DNA of 64,000 nucleotides. Origin: Enhydrobacter aerosaccus (GTDB lineage: Bacteria > Pseudomonadota > Alphaproteobacteria > Reyranellales > Reyranellaceae). The translations under genes were made by a program, and so were the position numbers. The stretch's first letter is position 1; each line of letters opens with the position of its first letter. The notes beneath the pieces are model-generated. The model was not told the DNA's origin. It saw only the letters and a program-made list of their open reading frames with translations, and searched no databases. Where the stretch lies: positions 744,001-808,000 of the forward strand of contig NZ_FUWJ01000001.1 in the NCBI RefSeq assembly GCF_900167455.1, written 5' to 3'. Shown one piece after another: positions 26,627 to 36,965 of the stretch.

Positions 26627-26811
26627 ATCGGGTTCGAAAATTTACCGCGACGCTGCAGGTCCGTCAAAAAGACTTGCGAAGATCGCTTCCTGAGTGGCGA
26701 CAGGACTCGATCGCCGAGCTGTTCGCGTGGCGCCGGAGCTGGGTGCATACTGCTTTCCGTTTGCGTGGAGATGTTGATTTGGCCCGCGTCGTCATTCCGC
26801 AAAAGGCAGCA

Positions 26812-28032
26812 ATGAAGGCCCGGTTGCCGGCCTCTCTCCGCGATATTCCCGGCGGAGTGTGGGCGCTGGGTTTCGTGTCCCTGTTGATGGATGTCTCGTC
26901 GGAGATGATCCACGCGCTGCTGCCCGTGTATCTGGTGACGATGCTGGGGGCCTCCATGGCAACGGTCGGGTTGATCGAGGGGCTGGCCGAGGCGACGGCA
27001 TCGATCACCAAGATATTCTCCGGGGCGCTTTCCGACTGGCTGGGCAAGCGCAAGCTCCTGGCCGCGCTGGGCTATGGCCTTGCCGCTCTCACCAAGCCGT
27101 TGTTTCCGCTGGCGCCGTCGGTGGCGTGGCTGGTCGGCGCCCGCTTCCTCGATCGCGTCGGGAAGGGCATTCGCGGCGCTCCGCGTGACGCCCTGGTGGC
27201 CGACATTTCGCCCGAGAACATTCGCGGCGCGGCGTTCGGCCTGCGTCAGGCGCTCGATACGGCCGGGGCGTTTGCGGGACCACTTCTCGCGATCGCCCTG
27301 ATGTGGCTGACGGCGGACAATTTTCGCGCCGTGTTCTGGGTTGCTGTCGTTCCCGCTTTTTTGGCCTTCGCTTTGATCGTTACTGCGGTTCATGAGCCTG
27401 CGACCCCTGCAGCCTCGCGCCGTACGATGAAGATCCCGCTCAGCCCTTCGGAACTGAGGCGCCTCGGAACCACGTTCTGGTGGGTCACGGCCATCGCCGT
27501 TGTCTTCACGCTGGCCCGTTTCAGCGAAGCCTTCCTGGTGTTGAGGGCGCAAAGCGTGGGCCTGCCCATTATGCTGGTGCCCGCCGTCATGGTTGTCATG
27601 AACATTGCCTATACCTTGGCGGCCTATCCTGCGGGCGCCGTATCGGATCGGGCAGGACGGGTGATGCCGCTCGGCGTCGGCATCTGCACGCTGATCGCGG
27701 CCGATGTCGTGCTGGCATTCGTGGCGAGCACCTGGGGGATCGCCATTGGTGCGGTACTTTGGGGCCTGCACATGGCCTTTACGCAAGGAGTGCTGGCGGC
27801 CCTGGTTGCCGATGCCGCTCCGCAGGACCTGCGCGGCACCGCCTATGGCGTTTTCAATCTGGTCACCGGGTTGGCGATGCTGGCGGCCAGCATGATTGCC
27901 GGTTTGCTTTGGGACGCCGTCGGCCCGGTGGGAACGTTCCTGACCGGGGCTGTGTTCGCGGTCGTGTCGGGTCTGGGGCTGTTTGCCGCTCGAGGCCGAC
28001 TGGCCGATCGTTCGCCCGACTCAGCCCATTGA
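26812..28032 (+). CDS. MFS transporter
   Basis: The protein has 406 residues from the ATG at 26812 and about 12 helices. Helix 2-3 loop reads GALSDWLGKRKLL, the MFS A motif. The N-terminus GGVWALGFVSLLMDVSSEMI and ARFLDRVGKGIRGAPRDALV resemble a branch of drug or metabolite exporters in soil bacteria. The substrate is unknown. It is divergent from the fluoride operon, with 185 bp between its start and the riboswitch. Whether it has any link to fluoride cannot be told. Confidence 0.9.
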   Translation: MKARLPASLRDIPGGVWALGFVSLLMDVSSEMIHALLPVYLVTMLGASMATVGLIEGLAEATASITKIFSGALSDWLGKRKLLAALGYGLAALTKPLFPLAPSVAWLVGARFLDRVGKGIRGAPRDALVADISPENIRGAAFGLRQALDTAGAFAGPLLAIALMWLTADNFRAVFWVAVVPAFLAFALIVTAVHEPATPAASRRTMKIPLSPSELRRLGTTFWWVTAIAVVFTLARFSEAFLVLRAQSVGLPIMLVPAVMVVMNIAYTLAAYPAGAVSDRAGRVMPLGVGICTLIAADVVLAFVASTWGIAIGAVLWGLHMAFTQGVLAALVADAAPQDLRGTAYGVFNLVTGLAMLAASMIAGLLWDAVGPVGTFLTGAVFAVVSGLGLFAARGRLADRSPDSAH

Positions 28033-28100
28033 CGACCGGAATAGGGGATCGGACCCGCCCGCACTTAAGCTGCGGGCATGCACTCCATTGCGACACAGGC

Positions 28101-28134
28101 AAAGAAAAACGCGCGACCGGATTCCGATCGCGCG
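28101..28134 (-). terminator. Rho-independent terminator of gap
   Basis: On the minus strand the stem CGCGCGA...TCGCGCG (with an inner CGG/CCG pair) is followed by TTTTTCTTT. It ends the gap transcript about 90 bases after the stop codon. Confidence 0.8.
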
Positions 28135-28224
28135 CTGCCCTGGATGTTCCGAGCCTTGAATGGCCCGCTCCCGTTTTTTTCCCGTTTATTTAACGGGAGG
28201 GGCCCGGCGGTCCCGGGAAATGCC

Positions 28225-29232
28225 TCAGCCCAGCTTGCCCATCGCCACGGCCGTGTCGGCCATGCGGTTGGAGAAGCCCCACTCGTTGTCGTACCAGCTC
28301 ATGACGCGCACCAGCGTGCCGTCCATGACCTTGGTCTGATCCATGTGGAAGGTCGACGAGTGGCTGTCGTGGTTGAAGTCGATCGAGACGTTGGGCTGAT
28401 CGGTCCAGCCGAGGATGCCCTTGAGCTGGTTGGCGGCGGCGAGCTTCACGGCCTTGTTGATCTCGTCCTTGTCCGTCTTCTTCTTGGCGACGAACTTGAA
28501 GTCGATGACCGAGACGTTCGGCGTCGGCACGCGGATCGACACGCCGTCGAGTTTACCGTTGAGTTCCGGCAGGACGAGGCCGACGGCCTTCGCCGCCCCG
28601 GTCGAGGTCGGGATCATCGACATCGCCGCGGCGCGGGCGCGGTAGAGATCCTTGTGCATCGTGTCCAGCGTCGGCTGGTCGCCGGTGTAGGCGTGGATCG
28701 TGGTCATGAACCCCTTGTCGATGCCGACCGCATCGTTCAGCACCTTGGCGACCGGCGCCAGACAGTTGGTCGTGCACGAGGCGTTGGAGACGACGAGATG
28801 ATCCTTGGTGAGCTTGTCGTGGTTCACACCGTAGACGACGGTGAGGTCGGCATGGTCGGCGGGGGCGGACACCAGCACCCGCTTGGCGCCGGCGGCGAGG
28901 TGGGCCGAGGCCTTCTCCTTGCTGGTGAAGATGCCCGTGCATTCCAGGGCGATCTCGACGCCCAGTTCCTTGTGCGGCAGCTTGGACGGATCGCGCTCCG
29001 CAGTGACCTTGATCTTGCCGCGGCCGACATCGATCGTGTCGCCATCGACCTTCACATCGTGTGGGAAACGGCCGTGCACGGAGTCGAAGCGCAGCAGGTG
29101 GGCGTTGGTCTCGACAGGGCCGAGATCGTTGATCGCGACGACTTCGATGTCCTTGCGGCCCGATTCGATGATGGCCCGCAGGATGTTGCGGCCGATACGC
29201 CCGAACCCGTTGATTGCAACCCGAACTGCCAT
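28225..29232 (-). CDS. gap: Glyceraldehyde-3-phosphate dehydrogenase, type I
   Basis: The protein has 335 residues. The N-terminal Rossmann motif is [14 protein letters not shown] and the active-site Cys lies in [17 protein letters not shown]. The catalytic His and the [12 protein letters not shown] end are intact. It makes 1,3-bisphosphoglycerate with NAD+ in central metabolism, cytoplasmic. It follows tkt by 9 bp, the common alphaproteobacterial tkt-gap pair; the pgk usually found next is absent here, and a terminator closes the unit. Confidence 0.97.
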   Translation of the reverse strand: MAVRVAINGFGRIGRNILRAIIESGRKDIEVVAINDLGPVETNAHLLRFDSVHGRFPHDVKVDGDTIDVGRGKIKVTAERDPSKLPHKELGVEIALECTGIFTSKEKASAHLAAGAKRVLVSAPADHADLTVVYGVNHDKLTKDHLVVSNASCTTNCLAPVAKVLNDAVGIDKGFMTTIHAYTGDQPTLDTMHKDLYRARAAAMSMIPTSTGAAKAVGLVLPELNGKLDGVSIRVPTPNVSVIDFKFVAKKKTDKDEINKAVKLAAANQLKGILGWTDQPNVSIDFNHDSHSSTFHMDQTKVMDGTLVRVMSWYDNEWGFSNRMADTAVAMGKLG

Positions 29233-29241
29233 GTCTTCCTC

Positions 29242-31230
29242 CTATTGCGCCAGGCGACGTGCCGCGGCGGCGATCGCTTCGGCCGTGATGCCGAAATGCT
29301 TGTAGAGATCGGAAGCCTTGGCCGAGGCGCCAAAGCCCTTCATGCCAACGAAGGCCCCCTTGGTGCCGAGCCAGCGCTCCCAGCCGAAGCCGCTGGCAGC
29401 TTCGCAGGCAACGCGGATGGTACCCTCGCCGCCCATCACTTCGTGCCGATAGCTATCGCTCTGCTGGGCAAAAAGTTCCCACGACGGCATCGATACGACG
29501 GCGGCATTGAGGCCGTCCTGGGCGAGGAGATCGCGCGCCGCGAGGGCAAGCTGTACCTCCGAGCCCGAGGCAATCAGGCGAATCGGCGCGGTGGCGTCGC
29601 CGGCAAGGAGATAGGCGCCGCGGGTGCAGAGATTGCTTTCGGCCGCCGTGCGGACGGTCGGCAGGTTCTGACGGGTGAGGATCAGGATCGTGGGCGTCTT
29701 CTTCGATTCGAGGGCCAACTGCCAGCATTCCGCCGTTTCGATCGCGTCGGCCGGACGCAGCACCTGAAGGTTCGGAATGGCGCGCAGGGCAGGCAGATGC
29801 TCCACCGGCTGGTGGGTCGGACCATCCTCGCCCAGCCCGATCGAATCGTGAGTCATCACGTAGATGACGCGCAATCCCATCAGCGCCGAAAGGCGGATCG
29901 ACGGCCGGCAATAGTCCGTGAACACCATGAAGGTGCCGCCATAGGGAATGACGCCGCCATGCAGCGCCATGCCGTTCATGGCCGCGGCCATCGCATGCTC
30001 GCGAATGCCATAATAGACGTAGCGACCGGACGGATCGTCCTTGGTTGCGGGATGCAGGCCCGCGGTCTTGGTGTTGTTCGAACCGGTCAGATCCGCCGAG
30101 CCGCCGACCGTGTCGGGCAGCACCGGGTTGATCACCTCGAGCACTTCCTGGCTCGACTTGCGCGTGGCCCAGGACGGCTTGTCGGCCGCGATCTTGTTCT
30201 TGAAGGCAACCACCGCCTCGTTGACCGCGGCCGGCAGATCACCCTTGAGACGGCGGTCGAACTCGGCGCGGTCCTCGGCGCCCATTTCGGCATGGCGCTT
30301 CAGCCATTTGCGGCGCACCGACTTGCCGCGCGTACCGATCTTGCGCCAGGCGGTGAAGATCGGCTCGGGAATCTCGAACGGCGGCGCCGTCCAGCCCAGC
30401 GCCTCGCGCGCCGCCGCGACCTCGTCCTTGCCGAGCGCCGCGCCATGGACCGCTGCGGTGCCCTGCTTATGGGGCGCGCCGAAGCCGATCACGGTCTTGC
30501 AGGCGATCAGCGAGGGCTTGTCGGTGACGTTCCGCGCCTTACGGATGGCGCGCGTCACGGCCTCGGCATCGTGGCCGTCGACCGACTGCACGTGCCAACC
30601 CGCGGCGGCGAAGCGCTTCTTGTGATCCTCGGATGTCGAGAGCGAGGTCGGGCCGTCGATCGAGATGCCGTTGTCGTCGAACAGCACGATCAGGCGCCCG
30701 AGGCCAAGATGCCCGGCGAGCGTGATCGCCTCCTGGCCCACGCCTTCCATCAGGCAGCCGTCGCCGGCGATGACATAGGTGTAGTGATCGACGATGTCGG
30801 CGCCGAAGCGCTGGCGCAGCAGCCGCTCGGTGAAAGCGAAGCCGACCGAATTGCCCAGGCCCTGGCCCAGCGGACCGGTCGTCGTCTCGATGCCGCTGGC
30901 ATGGCCGTATTCCGGATGGCCGGCGGTGCGGCTGCCGAGCTGGCGGAAATGCTTGAGCTCGTCCAGCGTCATGTCCGGGTAGCCGGTGAGATAGAGCAGG
31001 GAATAGAGCAGCATCGAGCCGTGACCGGCCGACAGGACGAAGCGATCGCGGTCGGGCCAGTGCGGGTCGGTCGGATCGAACTTCAGGAATTTCGAGAACA
31101 GGACCGTGGCGACATCCGCCATGCCCATGGGCATGCCCGGATGGCCGGAGTCCGCCTGCTGAACGGCGTCCATGGCCAGGGCCCTGATGGCATTTGCCAT
31201 GTCGCGATTGGCGGCGGGTTGAGCGGTCAT
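29242..31230 (-). CDS. tkt: Transketolase
   Basis: The protein has 662 residues from the ATG at 31230, the standard length. Thiamine-diphosphate contacts are visible: [16 protein letters not shown], then [14 protein letters not shown] and [14 protein letters not shown]. It moves two-carbon units between sugar phosphates in the pentose phosphate pathway. It is the first gene of the tkt-gap unit; its 5' flank (31231-31442) must hold the promoter and is divergent from the small coiled-coil gene. Confidence 0.97.
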   Translation of the reverse strand: MTAQPAANRDMANAIRALAMDAVQQADSGHPGMPMGMADVATVLFSKFLKFDPTDPHWPDRDRFVLSAGHGSMLLYSLLYLTGYPDMTLDELKHFRQLGSRTAGHPEYGHASGIETTTGPLGQGLGNSVGFAFTERLLRQRFGADIVDHYTYVIAGDGCLMEGVGQEAITLAGHLGLGRLIVLFDDNGISIDGPTSLSTSEDHKKRFAAAGWHVQSVDGHDAEAVTRAIRKARNVTDKPSLIACKTVIGFGAPHKQGTAAVHGAALGKDEVAAAREALGWTAPPFEIPEPIFTAWRKIGTRGKSVRRKWLKRHAEMGAEDRAEFDRRLKGDLPAAVNEAVVAFKNKIAADKPSWATRKSSQEVLEVINPVLPDTVGGSADLTGSNNTKTAGLHPATKDDPSGRYVYYGIREHAMAAAMNGMALHGGVIPYGGTFMVFTDYCRPSIRLSALMGLRVIYVMTHDSIGLGEDGPTHQPVEHLPALRAIPNLQVLRPADAIETAECWQLALESKKTPTILILTRQNLPTVRTAAESNLCTRGAYLLAGDATAPIRLIASGSEVQLALAARDLLAQDGLNAAVVSMPSWELFAQQSDSYRHEVMGGEGTIRVACEAASGFGWERWLGTKGAFVGMKGFGASAKASDLYKHFGITAEAIAAAARRLAQ

Positions 31231-31442
31231 TTTATGCGTGCGCCATATGGTTTTTCGAACGGCGCGCAAGATGACGGCCACCCCCAGAGACGTCAATGCG
31301 CAAAAGCTTATGCGATGCCAAGATATTGGGCGTGGTAACGGCCCTAAGCGACCAGATGTTGACCGCTCACAGGCACACCACTTATCCTTGCCGTATGGAG
31401 CAGACGCCATTGGGCGAGCAGCTGCAATTCGCTGGGGGAGCA

Positions 31443-31676
31443 ATGTCCAAGGCAGGCACTGCCAAGGATCGGGTGAACGATGCGCTCAGCCGGCTGGAGT
31501 CGATGGTCGAAGAGCGGCTGCGCGCAGAAAAGGCGCGCGCCGACGAACTCACCGCCCGACTCGGCAAGCTCGAGCAGCAGCACGAGGAACTGAAGAGGGT
31601 CGCGACCGAGGTCGAGGGCCGGCTCGAACGCGCGATGGAATATATCCGCTCGCTTCTCGCCGCCGATCAGAACTGA
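31443..31676 (+). CDS. Small coiled-coil protein upstream of zapA
   Basis: The product has 77 residues from the ATG at 31443 (an upstream ATG at 31395 would add 16). It is almost all heptad-repeat coiled coil: [20 protein letters not shown], then [16 protein letters not shown]. Similar DUF4164-like genes precede zapA in alphaproteobacteria and may act with ZapA at the division site. That role is inferred from position. Confidence 0.7.
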   Translation: MSKAGTAKDRVNDALSRLESMVEERLRAEKARADELTARLGKLEQQHEELKRVATEVEGRLERAMEYIRSLLAADQN

Positions 31677-31784
31677 CGGCGGCGCGACTTTATCAACAGA
31701 CAAGCTTCGCCTTGCTGCGCAAGCCAAGGTAAAGTCGGTTCCCCTCTAGACGCCGGATACGGCGCAATAAACAGGAGCAACGAC

Positions 31785-32117
31785 ATGCCCCTCGTGTCGA
31801 TCAACATCGCCAATCGGACCTACGAGCTCGCCTGTGGCGAGGGTGAGGAAGCACGCGTCCAGGAACTTGCCGCTTATGTCGACGAGAAGGTGACCGACCT
31901 GCGCAAGCAGATGCCGGGAGCTGCAGAGATCAAGCTGGTGGTGTTCGCGGCGTTGCTGCTGGCGGACGAAAGCCGCGAGGCGCGCGGCATCGCTCGCCAG
32001 GCCGAGACGGCGCGGGCTTCAGCCAGCGACAGCGCCGACACGTTGGCGACGGCGCTCGAGGAACTCATCACCTCGCGCGTCGACAAGATGTCGAAGAAGG
32101 TTAGCGGCGCCGCCTGA
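31785..32117 (+). CDS. zapA: Cell division protein ZapA
   Basis: The protein has 110 residues. The globular N-terminal half reads VSINIANRTYELACGEGEE and the C-terminal half forms the helical tetramer-building part. ZapA bundles FtsZ polymers at midcell. The order small coiled-coil gene, zapA, 6S-type RNA, 5-formyl-THF cyclo-ligase is the classical conserved arrangement, which supports all four calls. Confidence 0.93.
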   Translation: MPLVSINIANRTYELACGEGEEARVQELAAYVDEKVTDLRKQMPGAAEIKLVVFAALLLADESREARGIARQAETARASASDSADTLATALEELITSRVDKMSKKVSGAA

Positions 32118-32166
32118 GATTTTGGCCACCGCATTGCAGCGGCCGCCCCGAATGCCTAGATTGGCT

Positions 32167-32336
32167 GTGGGGCGGAATTCTGCGCGGTGCGTGGTTCGCC
32201 TAAAAACCCCGGGGCCAATAAAGATCTCCAGGGAGCTGTTCCTGGTCTTGGCTGTGGCCTTGATCACACGGCGCCCACCTGCTTTTGCAGGCCTTGGAGG
32301 TTTTTGCGGCCACGGCCCATCGTGGAGCCGCCCCAC
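32167..32336 (+). ncRNA. ssrS: 6S RNA (ssrS), predicted
   Basis: The stretch between zapA and the cyclo-ligase gene is the known home of 6S RNA. Its ends form a perfect nine-pair closing stem, GTGGGGCGG at 32167-32175 with CCGCCCCAC at 32328-32336. The interior can fold into a long interrupted rod with a central bulge, the open-promoter mimic. 6S RNA binds RNA polymerase with the housekeeping sigma factor in stationary phase. The exact ends are approximate. Confidence 0.65.
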
Positions 32337-32351
32337 CTTGCTCCCCTTGCC

Positions 32352-32927
32352 ATGACTCTCCTTGAAGACAAGCGCGCCTTGCGCAGCGTCATGTTGGCCT
32401 GGCGTGCCGCGCTGCCGGAGGCGGAACGCCGGACGGCAGCCGAGGGCCTGCTGGCCCGGTTCCGACACGAACGGCTGGTCGAGACGCCTGCGGTGGTCTC
32501 GGGCTTCTGGCCGATCGGCGAGGAAATCGACATCCGGCCATTGCTGATGGAACTGTCCGGTCAGGGCTGCCAGCTCGCCTTGCCGGTCGTGCAAGGGAAG
32601 GGACAGCGGCTTCTGTTCCGGGCGTGGCGGCCTGGCGATCCGCTCGAGGCCGGCGTGTTCGGGACCTTGCATCCGTCCGCGAAGCGGGAGGCGATCGAAC
32701 CGGAGGTGTTGCTGGTGCCGTTGCTCGCCTGTGACGAGGAGGGATGGCGGTTGGGCTATGGCGGCGGCTTCTACGACCGTACGCTGGCGGCCCTGCGCGC
32801 GAAGAGCACGGTGACGGCGATCGGCGTCGGCTTCGATGCGCAGCTGGTGGCGGAGGTTCCGCACGGTCCGCAGGACCAGCGGCTGGATTGGCTGTTGACC
32901 GATCGGCGCGCATGCGCCTTTGTCTGA
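32352..32927 (+). CDS. 5-formyltetrahydrofolate cyclo-ligase
   Basis: The protein has 191 residues from the ATG at 32352. It converts 5-formyl-THF to 5,10-methenyl-THF with ATP. The family end is clear: VPLLACDEEGWRLGYGGGFYDR, where the GYGGGFYDR block binds ATP phosphates. The N-terminal DKRALRSVMLAWRAAL is also typical. In E. coli the equivalent gene (ygfA/fau) is co-transcribed with 6S RNA, as the layout suggests here. Only three bases separate it from the YmdB-type gene. Confidence 0.95.
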   Translation: MTLLEDKRALRSVMLAWRAALPEAERRTAAEGLLARFRHERLVETPAVVSGFWPIGEEIDIRPLLMELSGQGCQLALPVVQGKGQRLLFRAWRPGDPLEAGVFGTLHPSAKREAIEPEVLLVPLLACDEEGWRLGYGGGFYDRTLAALRAKSTVTAIGVGFDAQLVAEVPHGPQDQRLDWLLTDRRACAFV

Positions 32928-32930
32928 CAT

Positions 32931-33737
32931 ATGAAGGTTTTGTTTTGTGGAGACATTGTCGGCCGGGCCGGGCGCGACGCGGTGACCAAGAATGTGCCGC
33001 GCCTGCGCCGCGAACTCGGCCTGGATTTCGTGGTGGCCAACGGCGAGAACGCGGCGGCGGGCTTCGGCATCACCGCCAAGATCTGCGCCGAGCTGCATAA
33101 TGGCGGCGTCGACTGCATCACCACCGGCAACCATGTGTGGGATCAGCGCGACATCATTCCGTATCTGGCTCAGGACAAGCGCCTGCTGCGTCCCGTGAAC
33201 TTTCCGCCCGGTACGCCGGGTTGGGGCTCCAACGTCTTCGAGACGGCGCGCGGGCACAAGATCGTCGTGATGAACGTCATGTGCCGCCTGTTCATGGATG
33301 CGATCGACGACCCGTTCCGCGCGGTCGATACCGAACTGGCCAAATACAGCCTCGGTCGGTCCGCGCAGTTCATCCTGGTCGACGTTCATGGCGAGGCGAC
33401 CAGCGAGAAGCAGTCCATGGGCCACCATTGCGATGGCCGTGCCTCTGCCGTTCTGGGCACGCACAGCCATATTCCGACCGCCGATCACTGGATCCTGCCG
33501 GGCGGTACCGCCTATCAGACCGACGTCGGCATGTGCGGCGACTACGATTCGGTCATTGGCATGAAGAAAGACGTCGCCGTCCAGCGCTTCATCCGCAAGA
33601 TCCCCGGCGAGCGGTTGTCGCCGGCCGAGGGAGAGGGGACTTTGTGCGCGGCCCTGGTCGAAACCGACGACAAGACCGGCCGCGCCCGGTCGATCCGGCC
33701 CATCCGGATCGGCGGCCGCCTCTCGCCAGCCGGGTGA
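32931..33737 (+). CDS. YmdB-type metallophosphoesterase (TIGR00282 family)
   Basis: The protein has 268 residues. Metal ligands are visible in FCGDIVGRAGRDAV, VANGENAAAGFG, TTGNHVWDQ and the late GTHSHIPTAD. Relatives in Bacillus (YmdB) hydrolyse 2',3'-cyclic nucleotides and affect biofilm formation; the substrate here is not known. It is co-transcribed with the cyclo-ligase gene and is followed by two tandem terminators. Confidence 0.92.
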   Translation: MKVLFCGDIVGRAGRDAVTKNVPRLRRELGLDFVVANGENAAAGFGITAKICAELHNGGVDCITTGNHVWDQRDIIPYLAQDKRLLRPVNFPPGTPGWGSNVFETARGHKIVVMNVMCRLFMDAIDDPFRAVDTELAKYSLGRSAQFILVDVHGEATSEKQSMGHHCDGRASAVLGTHSHIPTADHWILPGGTAYQTDVGMCGDYDSVIGMKKDVAVQRFIRKIPGERLSPAEGEGTLCAALVETDDKTGRARSIRPIRIGGRLSPAG

Positions 33738-33886
33738 TCTTCAGCATCTTGTATCTCACGACCATCGACTATACCTATTACGGGTAGGCTGAAGAGGACC
33801 GTTGACGGTCTGGGGAAAAATCGGCATCCTTTTGATGTTAAACGGTTTTTCGCCGCGTTGGCGAACTGTCTTCAGGTTAGAGGGGG

Positions 33887-33914
33887 CGTCGGAATCTAGG
33901 TTCCGACGTTTTTT
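33887..33914 (+). terminator. Rho-independent terminator 1 after the YmdB-type gene
   Basis: A perfect eight-pair stem, CGTCGGAA with TTCCGACG, closes on a six-base loop and is followed at once by six T (33909-33914). Confidence 0.92.
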
Positions 33915-33915
33915 A

Positions 33916-33943
33916 GCGGGGGCTTCGGCCCCCGCCTTTTTTT
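33916..33943 (+). terminator. Rho-independent terminator 2, tandem with the first
   Basis: A perfect eight-pair stem, GCGGGGGC with GCCCCCGC, closes on a stable TTCG tetraloop and is followed by C and seven T (33937-33943). It starts two bases after the first terminator ends, insulating yebC-ruvCAB from upstream transcription. Confidence 0.93.
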
Positions 33944-34037
33944 GTGCCGCAGGCCGTTTCGGGCGTCTCTAACACTCCCAAAGCCCACGAGAAGTGGTAT
34001 AGGCGGCCCATCACATCACTTAATCTGGTTTCGGGCC

Positions 34038-34796
34038 ATGGCGGGCCATTCCCAATTCAAGAACATCATGCATCGCAAGGGCCGGCAGGATGCGGCCAAG
34101 GCGAAAGTCTTCACCAAGCTGATCCGCGAAATCACGACCGCGGCCCGGCTCGGCTCTCCCGACCCGAATGCCAATCCGCGCCTGCGTGCCGCGATGATCG
34201 CGGCGCGCGAGGCCAACATGACGCGCGACACCATCGATCGCGCCATCAAGCGGGGCTCGGGCAACGAGGCGGACGCCAATTATGACGAGGTCCGGTACGA
34301 GGGTTATGGTCCGGGTGGCGTCGCGGTGATCGTCGAGGCTCTGACCAACAACCGCAATCGCACGGCCGGTGAGATCCGGTCGATCTTTGCCAAGCACGGT
34401 GGCAATCTCGGCGAGTCGAACAGCGTCTCCTTCATGTTCGATCGCATGGGTGAGTTCCGCTTTCCTCTCAAGGTCGGAACCGCCGACGAGGTGATGGAGA
34501 AGGCGATCGAGGCCGGCGCCGACGATGTCGTCAGCGGCGAGGGCGAGGATGCGGCGCATGAAATCTACTGCGCCCAGGAGAGCTTCAACACGGTGCGCGA
34601 GGCACTCGAGAAGTCGCTCGGCCAGCCGTCCTCCGCCAAGCTGATGTGGCGCCCGAAGACCACGACTCCGGTCGAGGGCGACGCGGCCCAGACGTTGCTG
34701 GACCTGATCCAGGCGCTCGAGGACAACGACGACGTGCAGAACGTCTACGCCAATTTCGAGCTGTCGGACGACGCTCTGGCGAAGTTCGCGGCCTGA
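34038..34796 (+). CDS. yebC: YebC/PmpR family protein (TACO1-like)
   Basis: The protein has 252 residues from the ATG at 34038, the usual length. It starts with the hallmark [19 protein letters not shown] and has [19 protein letters not shown] and later NVYANFEL. The family was described as DNA-binding regulators and more recently as factors that help ribosomes through proline stretches. It lies 11 bp ahead of ruvC, the classical arrangement. Confidence 0.95.
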   Translation: MAGHSQFKNIMHRKGRQDAAKAKVFTKLIREITTAARLGSPDPNANPRLRAAMIAAREANMTRDTIDRAIKRGSGNEADANYDEVRYEGYGPGGVAVIVEALTNNRNRTAGEIRSIFAKHGGNLGESNSVSFMFDRMGEFRFPLKVGTADEVMEKAIEAGADDVVSGEGEDAAHEIYCAQESFNTVREALEKSLGQPSSAKLMWRPKTTTPVEGDAAQTLLDLIQALEDNDDVQNVYANFELSDDALAKFAA

Positions 34797-34807
34797 CGCG
34801 GCGGGTC

Positions 34808-35299
34808 ATGAAACTGATCGGCCTCGATCCCGGTCTGCGGCTGACCGGCTGGGGCGTGATCGATGTCGAGGGCAATCGATTGCGCCATGTGGCGCATGGC
34901 GTGATCAAGGTGGCGGGAGAACGGTCGCTCGCGGAACGGCTCAGCGAACTGTTCGAGGGCGTGGCCGCGATCGTCGCGGGTCATCAGCCGGTTGAGGCGG
35001 CGGTCGAGGAGACTTTCGTGAACGTCAATCCCGGCTCCACGCTCAAGCTTGGCCAGGCGCGCGGCGTGGTGATGCTGGCGCCGGCGCAGGCGGGTCTGCC
35101 AGTCTTCGAGTATGCCGCCAATCTCGTGAAGAAGTCGGTGACCGGTGCCGGCCATGCGGACAAGCGGCAAATCGCCATGATGGTGGGGCGCCTGCTGCCG
35201 GGTGTCGAGGCGACGGCGGATGCCGCCGACGCTCTTGCTGTCGCCATCTGCCACGCTCATCACCGTGCCACCGCCAAACGGGTGGAGGCAGCGCTGTGA
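34808..35299 (+). CDS. ruvC: Crossover junction endodeoxyribonuclease RuvC
   Basis: The protein has 163 residues. Catalytic acids are seen in [16 protein letters not shown] (Asp7), [13 protein letters not shown] and the late [13 protein letters not shown]. RuvC cuts Holliday junctions as a dimer. The gene is the first of ruvC-ruvA-ruvB; the ruvA GTG overlaps its stop by four bases. Confidence 0.96.
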   Translation: MKLIGLDPGLRLTGWGVIDVEGNRLRHVAHGVIKVAGERSLAERLSELFEGVAAIVAGHQPVEAAVEETFVNVNPGSTLKLGQARGVVMLAPAQAGLPVFEYAANLVKKSVTGAGHADKRQIAMMVGRLLPGVEATADAADALAVAICHAHHRATAKRVEAAL

Positions 35300-35910
35300 T
35301 CGCCAAGCTCAAGGGCATCGTCGATTCGGTCGGGGAAGACAGCGCCGTCATCGACGTCAATGGCGTCGGCTATCTGGTCTCTGCCTCCAGCCGGACCTTG
35401 CGTGATCTGGTCGCCGGCGGACCTGCGACGCTGCTGGTCGAGACCATCGTGCGCGAGGACGCCATCGCCCTTTACGGCTTTCTCGACACGGCCGAGCGCG
35501 ACTGGTTCCGGATTCTCACGACCGTGCAGGGCGTCGGAGCCCGCGTGGCGCTTTCCATCCTGTCGACCTTGGCGCCGGACGACATTGCCCGCGCCATCGC
35601 GGGCCAGGATCGCTCCAGCCTGAGTCGCGCTCCTGGTGTCGGTCCCAAGCTCGCGGCCCGGCTGGCCACGGAACTCAAGGACAAGGCCGCCGCTTTCGGC
35701 GTCGCTCCGGTGTCTTCGCGGGCGACCGCGACGCCCAATTCCGCCGGCACGGCAGGGTCGGTCAACGAGGATGCAGTGTCGGCCCTGGTCAATCTCGGCT
35801 ATCGCCGGGTCGAGGCCTTCGGAGCCGTGGCGCGCGTCACCCAGCGCCTGGGCGGTGACGCCGCGCTCGATGCCGTGATCCGTGCCGGCCTGCAGGAACT
35901 GGCACGATGA
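35296..35910 (+). CDS. ruvA: Holliday junction DNA helicase subunit RuvA
   Basis: The protein has 204 residues and starts with GTG, overlapping the ruvC stop by four bases. The OB domain opens with [28 protein letters not shown] sequence, followed by helix-hairpin-helix repeats ([15 protein letters not shown] and [17 protein letters not shown]). The C-terminal domain ([11 protein letters not shown]) contacts RuvB. RuvA holds the junction open for RuvB. Confidence 0.96.
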   Translation: MIAKLKGIVDSVGEDSAVIDVNGVGYLVSASSRTLRDLVAGGPATLLVETIVREDAIALYGFLDTAERDWFRILTTVQGVGARVALSILSTLAPDDIARAIAGQDRSSLSRAPGVGPKLAARLATELKDKAAAFGVAPVSSRATATPNSAGTAGSVNEDAVSALVNLGYRRVEAFGAVARVTQRLGGDAALDAVIRAGLQELAR

Positions 35911-36965
35911 GCGTCGAGGCCGATCGTCTGGTGGCTGGCAAGCGGACCGAGGAGGATGCGGCCGAACTTGCGCTGCGTCCCCAGGTCCTGGACGACTTCG
36001 TCGGGCAGAAGCAGGTTCGCGAAAACCTCAAGATCTTCATCACCGCCGCCAAGGCCCGCCGGGAGGCGCTCGATCACGTGCTGTTCCACGGGCCGCCGGG
36101 TCTCGGCAAGACGACGCTGGCCCAGATCGTGGCGAAGGAGATGGGCGTCGGATTTCGTGCCACCTCGGGCCCCGTGATCCAGAAGGCTGGCGATCTCGCG
36201 GCGCAGCTTACCAACCTGCAGCCGCACGACGTGCTGTTCATCGACGAGATTCATCGTCTCAATCCGGCGGTCGAGGAAATTCTCTATCCGGCGATGGAGG
36301 ACTTTCAGCTCGATCTGATGATCGGAGAGGGGCCGGCCGCCCGATCGGTGCGCATCGAGCTTCCGCCCTTCACGCTGGTCGGCGCGACCACACGATCCGG
36401 CCTGATGACCCGTCCGCTGCGGGAACGCTTCGGCATTCCCCTGCGGATGGTCTTCTACGAGCCGGCCGAACTCGAACTGATCGTGCATCGCGCGGCCCGC
36501 GTCCTGAAGATGGAACTGGCCATGGACGGCGGGGCCGAGATTGCCAAGCGCTCGCGCGGTACGCCGCGTGTGGCCAACCGCCTGTTGCGGCGCGTGCGGG
36601 ACTTCGCCGCGGTGGCGGGCTGCAAGATCGTCGATGCGAAGGCTGCCGACGCCGCACTGACCCGTCTCGAGATCGACCAGCGCGGTCTCGACACCATGGA
36701 CCGTCGTTACCTGGCTTGCATCGCCACCAACTATGGAGGCGGGCCAGTCGGCGTCGAGACGTTGGCCGCGGCCCTTTCCGAGCAGCGCGACGTCATCGAG
36801 GACGTGATCGAGCCGTATCTGATGCAGCTTGGCCTGTTGATGCGTACGCCGCGGGGCCGGCTTCTGTCGGAAGGCGGATACAGGCATCTCGGCCTGGCCG
36901 TGCCGACGGAACAGAAGCAACAGCTCGACCTGCTGGCGACGGGCGGGCAGGCGGACGAGGCGTGA
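35907..36965 (+). CDS. ruvB: Holliday junction branch-migration ATPase RuvB
   Basis: The protein has 352 residues. Walker A is [12 protein letters not shown], Walker B is LFIDEIHRL, sensor I is GATTRSG and the winged-helix end has AIAT-like DTMDRRYL. RuvB rings pump DNA through the RuvA-bound junction. It overlaps ruvA by four bases upstream and the thioesterase gene by four bases downstream. Confidence 0.97.
   Translation: MSVEADRLVAGKRTEEDAAELALRPQVLDDFVGQKQVRENLKIFITAAKARREALDHVLFHGPPGLGKTTLAQIVAKEMGVGFRATSGPVIQKAGDLAAQLTNLQPHDVLFIDEIHRLNPAVEEILYPAMEDFQLDLMIGEGPAARSVRIELPPFTLVGATTRSGLMTRPLRERFGIPLRMVFYEPAELELIVHRAARVLKMELAMDGGAEIAKRSRGTPRVANRLLRRVRDFAAVAGCKIVDAKAADAALTRLEIDQRGLDTMDRRYLACIATNYGGGPVGVETLAAALSEQRDVIEDVIEPYLMQLGLLMRTPRGRLLSEGGYRHLGLAVPTEQKQQLDLLATGGQADEA

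Larger units (their letters stand above)
33738..34037. other. Intergenic region between the YmdB-type gene and yebC
   Basis: It holds two strong tandem terminators (listed separately), an AT-richer stretch at about 33815-33860 and the yebC promoter area after 33944. A TTGACG hexamer at 33802 could start a short transcript ending at the terminators, but I see no convincing -10. No gene is apparent. Confidence 0.5.

Noticed and set aside
28078..31338. A very long open frame (about 1,086 codons) on the plus strand opposite gap and tkt
   Set aside because: It is the antisense shadow of two certain genes in high-GC DNA; it has no domain and low-complexity Arg/His/Gly composition.
35882..36961. 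Upstream extension of the YbgC-type frame across ruvB
   Set aside because: The extension is a shadow of ruvB in another frame; the GTG at 36962 with a four-base overlap is the natural start.
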